Part shown: positions 45,301 through 58,641 of the stretch, piece by piece
Numbering within the stretch: the first letter of the stretch is position 1
Layout: each line of letters begins with the position of its first letter
DNA from: Plazaster borealis
Lineage: Eukaryota > Echinodermata > Asteroidea > Forcipulatida > Labidiasteridae
Length of the DNA stretch: 64,000 bases
Assembly: GCA_021014325.1 (NCBI GenBank)
Contig: CM037462.1
Span: 1,582,318 to 1,646,317 of the forward strand
Reading direction: 5' to 3'
Made by a program: the position numbers and the translations under genes
Notes under the pieces: generated by a model
Told to the model about the DNA's origin: nothing
Database searches by the model: none
What the model saw: the letters and a program-made list of their open reading frames with translations, nothing else

Positions 45301-48300
45301 TGTATATCACGGGCAGGCAATGCCAATGCTATAAAGTCACATTCTCATTGATCAAGATTCAAGAAACCACATCACTGATTGTCGCTCATTCACTGCATGT
45401 TTTGATACAGACCATCGACTTGTTCTCTGTAACAAAAACATCGACTTGTTCTCTGTATAAGCTCAAAACCCAGAGACCATCCAAGCGCAATTTAAGTAAC
45501 AAGAAGCCTGACGTTGACTCTTTGAAACATGAGCAGATTGCTGATAGTTTGCACTGTGCGGTGAAAGAAAAGATACAACATTGTAAACAACTTGATCACA
45601 TTGCCGCAGTGACGAGGAAACCATCATGACACGTGGTGTTCAAGGTTCAAGGTTAATTTCTTTGAACAGACATCACTCAGCAAGAGCGATCGGTTTAAAC
45701 AAATTAACAGTATAAATAGCAAGAACAAGATTAAAACAAACATGACACTGCAGAGGGATCCATTTTAGAAGCAGAGCGTGCAGGCAATGGTCCCTAAAGA
45801 CATGCATTTGCACTGAGACAGAGAATAACAATTAGGTGAACCGAAAGGTCAGTGGTCGAGTCGAGCCACAAGGAACAAAATATTATAATAGGTTTCAATG
45901 CACAAACACGTACTCAAAAGGCCAACCAGCCATATCTGAGCCAGGTGTGATGAGAATGGTGTGTTATTACAAATCGTGGAAGAGGAGATTAGCACTTACC
46001 TCACACATTACATTACAAAAACTCCAAACATTTCACACGCACACAACGCGCCCACAATACGCTTTAAAGCGGATACAAAGTCACTGAAACATGCACAGTC
46101 ATCTACTAATAAAGCTCAACTTGATTTTATTTGCCATGTTTTATTTTAATATTTCAGTTTTACGGGGGTCAACTACCAAAGTTTCCACGAGTTTTGTGTA
46201 GTGTATTCTTGTCAGAATCTGGCCGCTGTAGAGTAACTTGGAAAATTGCTTATCATTTTTTATTTACTTTTTTTTCCCTTCCACTTCATTAGCTGTTCCG
46301 ACCTACAGTCGGAACAGGTTTTGTTTTCGTCGAGATTTTTATTGTTTTTATTATTATTCTTTCTATCTGCCTAAATCCCCATAGCATTTGAACACGATTT
46401 TGTTTATTCCTAATAACATTTTTAGTGAATATGAAAGACTTAAATCCTATATCATATTGAAGCTTAGGCCATGAAGTTGTTGTAAAATCTAATTAGCTTC
46501 AATTAATTAATTAGTTTACTAAGTTATAATGACATGAATATTTAATTAGCCAATCTTATTGCCGCCATATCTCAAAAAATATACCCCCGATAGTCAAACT
46601 TTTTTCAGTTTTAGACTTCTGGGATAATGTAGATGAAATTGCCGGCCTAAAATGCAGAACGACGTCATCATGACGAAATTTATCGGGCGTTTTCACCCGT
46701 GTTCAAACACATGGGGATTGTGAAAACAAATCCGACTTCTAGAAACATAATTTTTCAATTAAGCTCAAATTTAACGTCCTAGAGTACACAAATGTTTCTT
46801 AAAACAAGAAAAGATTTTATTGACGGTCAGTTTAAAAGGATCAAAACTTATTAAAACATAGTCAGTCGAGAAAAAACCCAAATTCTCAGGCAAATTTAAC
46901 GCCATGGGTACTAATGCCTAGAATTTAATTTGTGTTTATATACGAAAAGTGTCATTTTTAAACGATTGAGGGCGCTATACGAGTTTAACGGTGCAGTTTT
47001 TTGCTTTTTGCAACTCGCGATCAAGTCCTAAACCCTTTATGACCCGTGTTCAATTGCGTTTTTGTAGAATATACATAGAGTCATCATCCCTGACGCCGAC
47101 TGACACAAGTCTACGTTCGCTCACTCGAGAATAATATTATTTTGTCTCTCTCCAGCGCAGCGTCTTCTGACCGCTCAAATCAGATCGTTATTCGGGTTTC
47201 AGTGCAGCGTGGACGTGAAAAATAGACCGCCGTGTTCTGTAACGATGTGCCGGCGTGGTAGAATTGTTTGCGCTTGGGTCCCGTTCGCCGGAAAACGATG
47301 TTTTAGGTTTCTTATGCAAAGGCATTACTTCAGAAAACTGCCGTGTAGCAAAAAACTTACTGGTGGTTGCAATAAATCAATAAAAGGAATTGATTGAGGA
47401 AAGGGCTAGGTGTAGAAAAGAGAAATGAGCTTTTCCATGGCTAAACGGTCAGTGCTGGATTTGGGGTGTGAAGAGCAAAAATTACAATACACTTATCTCA
47501 TATATGAATGTACTGTTTTAGCCAGAACAAGAATACCATTTCAGGGTAGAAAAATTGTTACATTTACAATTTTAATACAACAGCATTTAGCTTTACATGC
47601 ATTTACAGTTATTTTTTAGTAAACCCGTGACCGTTTCTGAAACGGTCAGTTACATGTGTAAAGCCCAGTTCATACTTCCTGCGAATGCTAATGCGAAGTG
47701 AATATTGATGTCACAAATTCGCAACAAATAATTCGAAAGAGTTGAGCCAAGCTCGACTTTTGCGAATATTCGCAGCGAAAACAGACTTGTGACGTCAAAT
47801 TCATGTCAAATTCGCTTCGCATTCGAATTCGCATTCGCAGGAAGTATGAACCGGGCTTAACCGTTCGCATTTATTATAGTCCAATTTTCGCGACACTTTT
47901 TGAGGTTGATTTTTTAACAAATTTTGCGACACTTTTTGAGGTTGATTTTTTAACATTATTTTATCCGAACTGTAATAACGCAGACGTTTAACCGGTTGAT
48001 CGGATGGTTAACCGTGTGACCGTAGGCTTACAAAGCCTGAGCATTTACAGTTGTTTTTCTAATTGTTTAACCGTATCTTAAATGGTTGGTAACACGCGTT
48101 TCATTAACAAAAAAACCCATTAACACAACCACTCAAACGATAAAAAACATTGGGTCTTCACTGCAACATTTTGAATTTGCGCAATCACCCGGCCTGCAAA
48201 ATAAACGATTATGTGCAATCGATTTGTTGTGCAACGCCCTCTAGCGTTCAATGTTTCTTGCAACTAATGCCGCATGCAAAGTAATGAAATAACAAAGACT

Positions 48301-51300
48301 TAAGCCTGTAAATTGGAAACGATAAGGGTGTGTGTGGCATGGGATCGTTTGCTGTGCAAATCGTGATCGCAATTATTATGGTCAGCATTTCACAGCACTT
48401 TTCAAGTGAATTTTTCAACATTTATCCGAACCATACAATTGTGAACATTTAACCGTAAGATCTGTCACTTAAACCGTGTATCCGAAACAGGCTGCCTGCG
48501 CATTCACGGTTATATCTTTTAAACGTGTAGCCGTTTCTGAAACAGTTGGCGACCCGTGTAACAGCAGTTTCATAAACAACATTTCAAGTAAAAAAACCTG
48601 TTTACACAACCGGCATGTGATCAAAAACATTGAATCTCTTCATTCTTCATTGCAGCATTTTGACTTTGCGCAATCACCCATCGCAAAAGCGAGCATGCGC
48701 AATCGATTCGTGTGGAACGCCCCCTAGCGTTCAATGTTTCTTACAAATATTGCTGCACGCAAAGTTGTATTGAAATAACAAAGACTACGAGAGTTACCTA
48801 AAAGAAAGAAATTTTATTTTAAAACACGAATGCTTTCACTAAGAGTTATTCCAGACCATTAAAACTAATCAAGGTACAATGTATTTCCAAGATAATTAAC
48901 GATGAAGTGACAAATCGGACCCGGGCCCCATGGCTAGCTGGCAAATTGTGCCGTGATTGCGCAAGCGTCAAAGACTGCCATGATATTGGAATCCTAACCG
49001 AGAGAGGACGTTCTAATAGGGTTTTCGTTAAAAGGCATTGAATTGGAATAAGTTATATACCATCGTGTTCCTTATCAAATTTATTAGTATGAAAAACACA
49101 TTTTTGTTACTGTGACGTCATCAGGTGTCAAATTACGGTAATTCAAAGCTTTAATTAGTTAATCTTTGCAGCACCATATCTCGAGAAGACCAAAGCCGAT
49201 TTTCAAACTTTTTTCAGTTATAGACTCCCTGGGCATTGGAGATTAGCCTTGGGTTATCGTGACACCATGTTGACCTTTAGTTCCGGGTCAACCGGAAGTG
49301 GGACCATATCTCAAGAAGTACACACCCGATTTTCAATTTATTTTCAGTTATAGACCCTTAGAGCATTGAAGATTGAACTTGGGTTACCGTGACTTCATAT
49401 TGACCTTAACTTCCGGGTCAACCGGAAGTGGGACCATATCTCAAGAACTACACAACCGATGTTCAATTTCTTTTCAGTTATAGATCCTTTGAGCATTGAA
49501 GATTGAACTTGGGTTACCGTGACTTCATATTGACCTTAACTTCCGGGTCAACCGGAAGTGGGACCATATCTCAAGAACTACACAACCGATGTTCAATTTC
49601 TTTTCAGTTATAGATCCTTCGAGCATTAAAGATTAAACTTCGGTTACCATGACCCAATGTTGACCTTTACTTCCGGGTCAACTAGAAGATAGACCATATC
49701 TCAAGAACTACACAGCCAATTTTCAAATTATTTTCAGTTTTAAACCTGTTGAGCATGTAAAAAAAACACGGAACAGCTTTGTGTTTGTTCACAAACACTT
49801 AAAGTCTAGTTTATTTTGGTCTGGTTATTAAAATGGTGCGGTTCAATGTTATTGAGCAAGCGCAAGGACAAAGAAAAAACAATCACCGATGATAGCTACG
49901 GATCGTCCCTTGACCAAAAGGTCGGGGGTCAGAGCTCAAAGGGCAAGGAGGAGACCAATCAGGATGTCAGTCTGAAACAGCCAATCAGACATTTCGCAAC
50001 AAGACAGTTCGCGAGGAGCGATCTTGCGGGTAATAGGTAAGAATCCAAGATGGAGCCGCCGTGCCCAGCCAGTCAGGTCCGTTTGAAACAGGCAAACACT
50101 CAGACATCTTGCACCAAGGCAGTTAAGGTGCACATTCTCTGCATCTGGGAACCCGTCGGACCCCTGATCACACCGAGGACAGCCACGGAGTCACCAGAAC
50201 AACTGTGAATCCAAGATGGCGAGCTTCAACTCAAGTTAATACGGCTTTCAAATGTAAAAATATTTTACGAAGACTAGACCTAAAATATGGATGAAGAACA
50301 TACAAAAAACCCAACATCACGCCTATACTAGCACTGTTTCATTCAAGTATCAACAATTAAAATACAAATTTAATTTGTAAAATTCCGTTAATTTATTTTG
50401 ACAATTGAACTCAACTTAAAATACCAAAAATATGGTAACATGGCTCTAAAAAGAATGACCTGTAACATCATTGTCTTGCCAACTATTTTCTCATATCGCC
50501 AATGGGATCGTAATCTGAAACTTTGTGTTTTCTACCCTAAAACTAAGACGTTAATGTTCATTCTGAGACCAGTTTATTCAAAGGATTTTCTTTATTGTTT
50601 CCACAGGTAGGCCTATTGACATAGATTTTACACTTGTGAATAACATTCCTCTGATTGGTCAGACTGGGGACAATGAAGCAGCCATTACAGCGTACAAAGG
50701 ATGCAGTGATTTGACGGCTAGTGTTTCATTTGGCAGACAATTGACAACAGGAGGAACTAATGCAAGTCTTCCTACAGGATCCAGTGAAGTAGATGATCCC
50801 ATACTGGGCCGAGCAGCAAGGTCTCTGATGTTACCAGAGGCTGGTGGGATGGACAGGGTGGGTGTCTTCTACTCAGAGGTGTCTAACAATGTAATCAGCA
50901 CCAGGATACAGACAATACTGTTGACCAAGGACGGTAAGATGATTCAGTCTTTTACTTTTATTTTAAAAGTTATTTTTTAAAGTTATTCTTTTGATTCTTC
51001 TATTTGTGTAACGTATAAATAAACTTCAGGTAACGCACTATTAATTTGAGGAAGAAAAAAATGAACAGAGCAGTAACAAAAACATTAGCTTCTCTTTTCA
51101 AGTTCTCTGAGGCGGAATATGTAAGTCCCGTTCAATCAAACCAGAAAACTCATAAAGTGTGTAAACAACTAAATTAATCAACAAATAACTGTAACCCGTT
51201 GCGATTTTGATTTCGTTTTTTGTTTTGTTGTTGTTTTTTAGACGGTGGTGTTAATGTTTTTCCTGAGCAGCGGACACTGACAGTAAATGTAGGCGAGTTG

Positions 51301-54300
51301 GTCAACATGACAATGGTACCATCTAACACACAGACTAACGTCAGATGGAAGCATAATGAATATGCAATAGCTGGATGGAACAATCAGCTCACGGTGTCTA
51401 TTCCAAGTGTTTCAAAATCAGACAAAGGGATATATAGCTGCTTCGTGGACGTCCAAGAACATCAACAACGTCACGGCATAATGAGACTCATAGTACGAGG
51501 TGTGTTTGACATCTAAAAAACAAATATTTCACTAAATTAAAGACTTTGTATGTACCTATAGACGATGTGACCTCTGACGTCATTCGAAAATCATAACATG
51601 ATGCGCGCGCATGTCGCCGGGCAAAACCTTTGTGTACTGACAGCCAGCTATAAAGGACACGCAATGTTACCATGAGCACGCGTCTTCTTGCCCGGCGGAA
51701 ACATGACTTTTGTCAACAGAGGGCGGTTTGAATGTAAACAGAGGTCACATCGTCTATAATAGAATTGGTTTCTTTCGTTTGAAATCTTTCTTTTTGTTAT
51801 TTACATTTATTTCAGCTTGTCCATCCGGGATTTGGGGTCCGATGTGCTCGACTGCATGTCGTCGATGCTACAATGGAGGAATATGTGATGATCACACAGG
51901 AACCTGCGTCTGTGCTCCGGGTTTCAGTGGAGATAACTGTGAAAAAGGTTTAAAACTAAGTCATTGGCGGTTACGAAATAATCATGGCAGAAATGATACC
52001 TTTGCCATATTAATAATGTTTTTCAGAATTGTAAAAAAGTGTTATTTAATATTTATCTCAGTAATTGTTCTAGAATACATTCCTTTGAAAATATTAAATT
52101 ACTAACAGTTGTGAAATAATCACCTCTCATGTTACAGTTCATGGTCGTCATGTGTTTGGTAAAGACGCTCAATACGGCTGTTCTGATAGTCACGACCCAC
52201 ACCACAATGCCTGTCAGGGTCATTTGTTCTGTCTTCCTGATCCTTATGGATGCTCGTGTGCTGCCGGCTACATGGGACTGGACTGTATACAAGGTAAGAG
52301 GATGCTTCGTGGTATAACAAAAGCATAGACTGGCTTGGTCTATGGTATAGTACACATCTAGAATACTCTTACAACAGGTAAGATAATAAGCATTTGTTTG
52401 ATTTCTACATTGTGTGAGGAAAGCCTAAAATAAAAATATATAACATGCTGTTATTATTCAGAATGTCCGGATGGTATGTATGGTGCTGATTGTAAACAAA
52501 CATGCCACTGTCAAGGAGATGGAAATTGTCTTAAAGATACTGGAGAATGCATGGAGGGTGTGGGTGAGTAAAGGAAGACGGTCATAAATATACATTTCAG
52601 TATTAGATTAAATACAATTATGAAATATTCATCCAAAATAAGCCTTCAATCATTCTCTTCACTTCCTTGTAACCTCCAGATATAAGTTATTTCTAGTGTA
52701 ATGTTTGCATCATTTCTTTCCGCAGGTTGTCAATCTCTCTATTTTGGTCCCAACTGTCAATGTACAGGTAAGACAGTGTTTGTAATTCCAAAATTAAATG
52801 CATGCTAGGAACTTCAATTGGTGGTGACTTATGATTCAATTCTTTCTAACTTTATCGTTCGTAGACCGTTTTGATACAGATTTAAATGACCTTGTTCACA
52901 CAAAGAACTTTGTTTATTGATAAATACCATTAACAATCTAACTTGATTAATGCCCATGTGAACTTTTATTGATTTCAACTTGATACTGTTGATAACGGTA
53001 CTTGGACCGGACGTTTCGACTGGTCGCACGACTCAATTCTCCGTTACTTGCAGCAATATCTTTGTGTTTCAAATAACACATTATAACACCCTCCGATATC
53101 AAAACTCGACCATTATGAAGTGACTACATCCTGAATAACTAATACTCTAGATGCTCTTAGCGGCCAAACTAGTCATCAATATCGTCACTTGTCTAATACT
53201 AGCACTTTCGAAAACACAATTTAAATACTGGAGATTCGAAAATCATTGCAAAATACCTGGAAAGTATTCGTACCATTTCATTTCTAAAAACCTTTGATAT
53301 GTTACTTGTTATATGAACTGGATCCTCGAGATGAATAAAACGTGTCACAAATTAAAATATACAATTATTGAAATATACAGGTGTCATCACAGTCACTGTG
53401 AATCTCCGGGAAGCGAGGTCGGATGGACCGTCAGAAATAACCCTCGAGTGGGATGCAGTGACATGCGCAGATGAGTACAGAGTGGAATACTCACAAATAA
53501 ACAAAGACAGTTGTCAAACTATGGAATCATCATCATCGTATTTTAACACTCAATCAACGTCAACGACTATTCCCAATCTTGATTCTAACTCTGTATACCA
53601 AGTGAGAGTTGACGCCCGTTTTGGTTCAAATTATAGCACTGCAGCAACTAGAGAAGTAATGACTCGTACCTCAAGTAAGATCTTCTGCAGTGTGGTTAGA
53701 AAGCTTTATTCCCTTTATTACCCATGTCCCAAAAGTGTCTTTGGTGATTATTTACAAATTTCATCAATGTGTACATGCATTTATTATTAGCCCAACCAGC
53801 TCTCGAATCACTATTAACATGAAAAATGAAGCATAACCTCAGAAAGATATCGTCTGCCCAGTCTGCCCGCGTCTGTCTGGCTTACAGGTTATCAAGAACC
53901 CAAATAATAGCGCGCTATTGACTGACTTTGTGCAATACCTTGTTTAATAGAACCGACTGCAGCTCCAACTGATGTGCTGAATTCTACTAAGACCAAAACC
54001 AGTCTGAGTTTCTCTTGGAGTGAGCCACCGTGTGGAGGTCGAGGTGGTGTCATCACAGGATACACCTATAAGCTGACTCAAGTAGGTTCTATGCCTGATA
54101 ATGTAGTAGGCCCGTCTGATATCTCAAGCACAGCGGTGACGATCAATGGTTTAATACCATACACTGATTACAGCTTCCAGGTTGCAGCGCGTACCAATGT
54201 AGGTACTGGGCCGTTAAGTAGCAGTCTTAATGTAAGAACGGCAGAAGGAGGTATGTATATCAATTTAGCTTTTATTATCAATTTCAGTTTTCGTTCTCCC

Positions 54301-57300
54301 CAATACACTACTATTTCCACTTACGAACTTAATCTGGTACAACAACTGAATCTGCACAATCTGACTCCATCCTTTAATCCAGAAGTAAGACATAATTTCA
54401 TACTAAACCCCATACTATTGATCATTGGTTAACATTACTTCTAAGATATTGACTTATCCAAATGAAACGATCTGATCATCTTGATTAATCTCGGGTACAA
54501 GTAACAGATCAGTATTTAGTGCACATGTTGCTGACTACAAGCAAAATGGAAGACAATCTGCAATTTGTAAAATCGGTCCAATCAATGTGCATATCTTGTA
54601 TTATTTACCATTATATCCTGAAAAGGTAACATTAAAGTCAAAACTTATCAACATTTCCTTATGAAAATATTTTTATGGCCATGTCACACAGGGCAATTTA
54701 TTCAGTCAACTTGGAGGCAACAAACTGCACTGCATGCAAATGGAACACTTCGGCAGCACAAGACACATTTTTCTAGCTGTTACTATTCCCAGAAAAATAA
54801 ATGGAAGACTGAAATGTGAATGAATTTTCTTATTGTAGATTGCCTGGGGCTGGTTGGGGCCTGTAAACTACCTTGTGTGACACGGCCTTATAGAATAACA
54901 ATGATACTAAATACGTTCACTCTTTTTTATTGAATGTTTGTTTGAACTATTTATTTTTTTACTATAATCTTTTTTGCACTAGAATAAACTATGGTGTTAT
55001 TTAAATTTTAGTTGAAGAGTGCTGTGAAATACATTTCTTTTTAACAGTTCCTCCTGCACCGATGGATTTGATGGTAAGAAGTGCTGATGAGAGTTCGATA
55101 ACGGTGGAGTGGACAGAACCTGATCCTCCCCATGGAATCATAATCAACTATGATATCTCTTACTGGCCATCCATGCAAGATGAAGCATCAGCAGCCATAA
55201 CGACAAACGTTAATGTGACGTCATTAAGCTATCGTATAGAGGGCCTCGTGAAAAATGTGAATTACTTCATCAAGGTCAGTCTATGTTTTAATTACTTTAT
55301 TACAATGAAGTATCGTTTATCTTTGAAAAATAAAAGAAGAGAACTGTTACATAGAACGCAGTTTTTGTCAAACATGTTGCTTTTTCATCTTGAGGTGCTA
55401 CTTAAGAACTACTAATATAATGTGAAAAATATTCTTGTTTGGAGGGCATAAATTTCTAAATTACTTTGACTTAGCATTCCAAAACTACAAAATATTCGCA
55501 AATAAATCAACTGAACATCCCAAACGTGTTGGGGTGTTTTGTTTTAGTTGATTAATGTGAATATCTTTCTTATTTTTTTTAAGAAAATGGCTAAATAGCT
55601 GCAAATAAAAACTTACCTTTGTCAATTTGTCACAGTAATATTATGTTTATCATCAATTCATGGAAAAGAAACTATGTGAAAATTGAACAGTTGACCATTG
55701 TCCCTAATTATCTCGTGAATTTTAAAAGTATGCCCGTCTTGTTTTCAAACGTTTAGGTTCGAGCCAAGACGTCTGTCGGTAGCGGTGTTTGGAGTGTTGC
55801 AGTCAATGGCACAACAAAAATTGGTGGTAAGAACTCGTGACAAGTAAAATTGTTAACATTCCCCGGATAGTATAAAAATATCGAAATCAATAGATCAAAA
55901 TATATCTCGAAGATGTATTGTCAATTAGTGGAGTGTCGTGGCTGAGCGGTAAATAGCACTGGACTCAAGCTCTGGAGGTTCTGACCAGCACTTGCGTCCT
56001 TGAGCAAGATACTTTGCCATAATTGCTTTGTCCTCCTGATAGGACATTAAGCCGTAAGTCCCATGTACTAGGATTGTTCGTGCGCGTAAAAGAACCAAGA
56101 ACACTTATCGTGGAATTGTAGGGATTAACCCAGGTGTTTCTGGTTCACATAGCAACCCTTGTTTACAGGTTTCCTCAGGCTTGCAAGCTACAGTGATTAA
56201 GTTCTCTTATATGAGGCGTCTTTGGTTTCATTACAAGAAATATATAATGATACTAATTTAAACATTGGATTTCCTTGTCTGATTTGATTGACAATCCTGA
56301 TTGCTCCACAGTTCCTGGTCCAGTCGAGAATCTTCGGTCGACGGATCAAACTGATATGTCAGTTACCTTGGAATGGGATCCACCGTTGAACCCAAATGGA
56401 CAAATCATGAAGTACATAGTATGTATCGTGTTTGTATTTCCATGACTTTTCGTATCTTAAGTTTCACATTTTTGTTAAACAATCATCTTGGCCTAATATT
56501 GTATTACAAAAAGTTGTCAACAAAGCTCACTAAATTAACTCTGAAATAAACATTATAATATGCTGCATAACTGTTTGCACCAAGTTACGAGAACATGAAT
56601 AATGTCTTATGGTGTATAACTGTGTAATGCTGACTGTGAGGCATATACAAATCGATCAATTACTATATTTTCATATTATTTTATTTAATTTCTGTCAATT
56701 AAAAATTGATCGCAGAGTATTCCTGTCACGAAATACACACTTGATGAGAAAATTGTGTCTAAAGCCCTACGTTTGTAAACATTTGTTTCAAAATACATTT
56801 CCATCGTGATTGTTAACGTTGTTTTTGCGCTTTATAAATCTCTCTTTATTATTATTATTATTATTACTTATACCGTTTTGTTTTGTTTATTTACAAATAT
56901 TAAATTTCATACTAAATTCTCATGGATCGTATTTGGAATAGAGATAGACACGAGTTAAAATTCCTTTTAATTCCAAACACACTGACCAGGTGGAGTACAG
57001 AGCTATGGAGAAACGTCACCAGGTGGATTTTACTGCAGATACTGCGTACATAAATATGGAACTTGGGAATGAGTTACGGGTCATAATAACCAATCTCGAA
57101 CCAACAACTAAATACGAGCTCAAGATTTCAGCACAAAACCAAATGTTCACCAGCGATGCAGCAGTACTCGAAGTATTTACTAANNNNNNNNNNNNNNNNN
57201 NNNNNNNNNNNNNNNNNNNNNNNNNNNNNNNNNNNNNNNNNNNNNNNNNNNNNNNNNNNNNNNNNNNNNNNNNNNNNNNNNNNNNNNNNNNNNNNNNNNN

Positions 57301-58600
57301 NNNNNNNNNNNNNNNNNNNNNNNNNNNNNNNNNNNNNNNNNNNNNNNNNNNNNNNNNNNNNNNNNNNNNNNNNNNNNNNNNNNNNNNNNNNNNNNNNNNN
57401 NNNNNNNNNNNNNNNNNNNNNNNNNNNNNNNNNNNNNNNNNNNNNNNNNNNNNNNNNNNNNNNNNNNNNNNNNNNNNNNNNNNNNNNNNNNNNNNNNNNN
57501 NNNNNNNNNNNNNNNNNNNNNNNNNNNNNNNNNNNNNNNNNNNNNNNNNNNNNNNNNNNNNNNNNNNNNNNNNNNNNNNNNNNNNNNNNNNNNNNNNNNN
57601 NNNNNNNNNNNNNNNNNNNNNNNNNNNNNNNNNNNNNNNNNNNNNNNNNNNNNNNNNNNNNNNNNNNNNNNNNNNNNNNNNNNATTCAAATGTTTTTATT
57701 TATTTCCAATCAACGGGGGAATTTCAGACAAATAATTTCGCATTATGCCTATCGCTATTTCCATATTTATAACAAGTAAGTTTTCGGATAGAAAATACAC
57801 CTTTATCTTTCCGGGGTCATTACCAAACAATGACCTTACCTTTAGCTTGGTGCTGCGTAATCTTCTCTGAATGTTGTTTCTCACACGTAGTATTTAATCT
57901 ACGTCAGTACTTTGCACTTAAGAGTGAAATTTCGTTTGGCTAGTTATATCCCCTTTTATTTTTGAATTCGTAGTTTTAATATTCATTAGTCTTGGCGGGA
58001 TGGTCTCGGTGTCCCGTTCATAGAGACTGCTTGAATATTCAATCATTGGGGACAATTTTCTTCAAAAAAGCTCTGAAATAGAATGTACCAACAATTTAAA
58101 ATTCAACCGCTAATAAAGAATTTTGAATTTTCACATAGGTCGGGAAGGACGAACAATGTCGTGTAGTGAAACATTTTCACTACACCACGTGGCCAGATAT
58201 GAAACCACCGGAGTATCCAACGCCTTTGCTCAACTTCCTACGTGTAGTCAACGATCACAAGAATACTGGACGCACCGTCATACACTGCAGGTATGCCTAA
58301 GGCTCCGTCAATCAAGTAACGAATCAAGCATTTAAACACCTGTCTCTTATGAAATGAAATGAGCGTTTAATTTTCAAACTTTCCAACCTCACTTTGCCAT
58401 TCGTACAGTCTCTTAAAGACAGTACGTTGCAAATCAATCTGAATTAAAGCATATCTACCTCAAATTACCATGCCCGTTCCAGACATGATTTGTTGTTGTT
58501 TACTATTTAGTACTAGCCGATGATGCCTTCTTGCTTAGACAATAAAGTTCAAATTAAAAAGGGGGAATAATTGCTTGGATTATCGGTTCAATAAAAGACC

Positions 58601-58641
<41 letters not shown>

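Larger units (their letters stand above)
46291..49778. mobile_element. 3.5 kb element with AGCTGTTCCG / CGGAACAGCT ends
   Basis: The left terminus AGCTGTTCCG at 46291 and right terminus CGGAACAGCT at 49769-49778 are exact reverse complements. The left end also has an immediate hairpin (CTGTTCCGACC, TACA, GTCGGAACAG-like). The interior carries a nested MITE, a 0.5 kb direct repeat and a 130 bp tandem array whose unit (CCATATCTC, TTTTCAGTTATAGA) is already present singly near 46567. No transposase frame is visible. Treating the whole stretch as one element is an inference from the ends. Confidence 0.55.

Noticed and set aside
49173..49750. CRISPR-like array
   Set aside because: The period is about 130 bp with whole-unit homology and no distinct spacers; the host is eukaryotic.
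57180..57779. Long open frames across the N gap
   Set aside because: They are artefacts of translating N.
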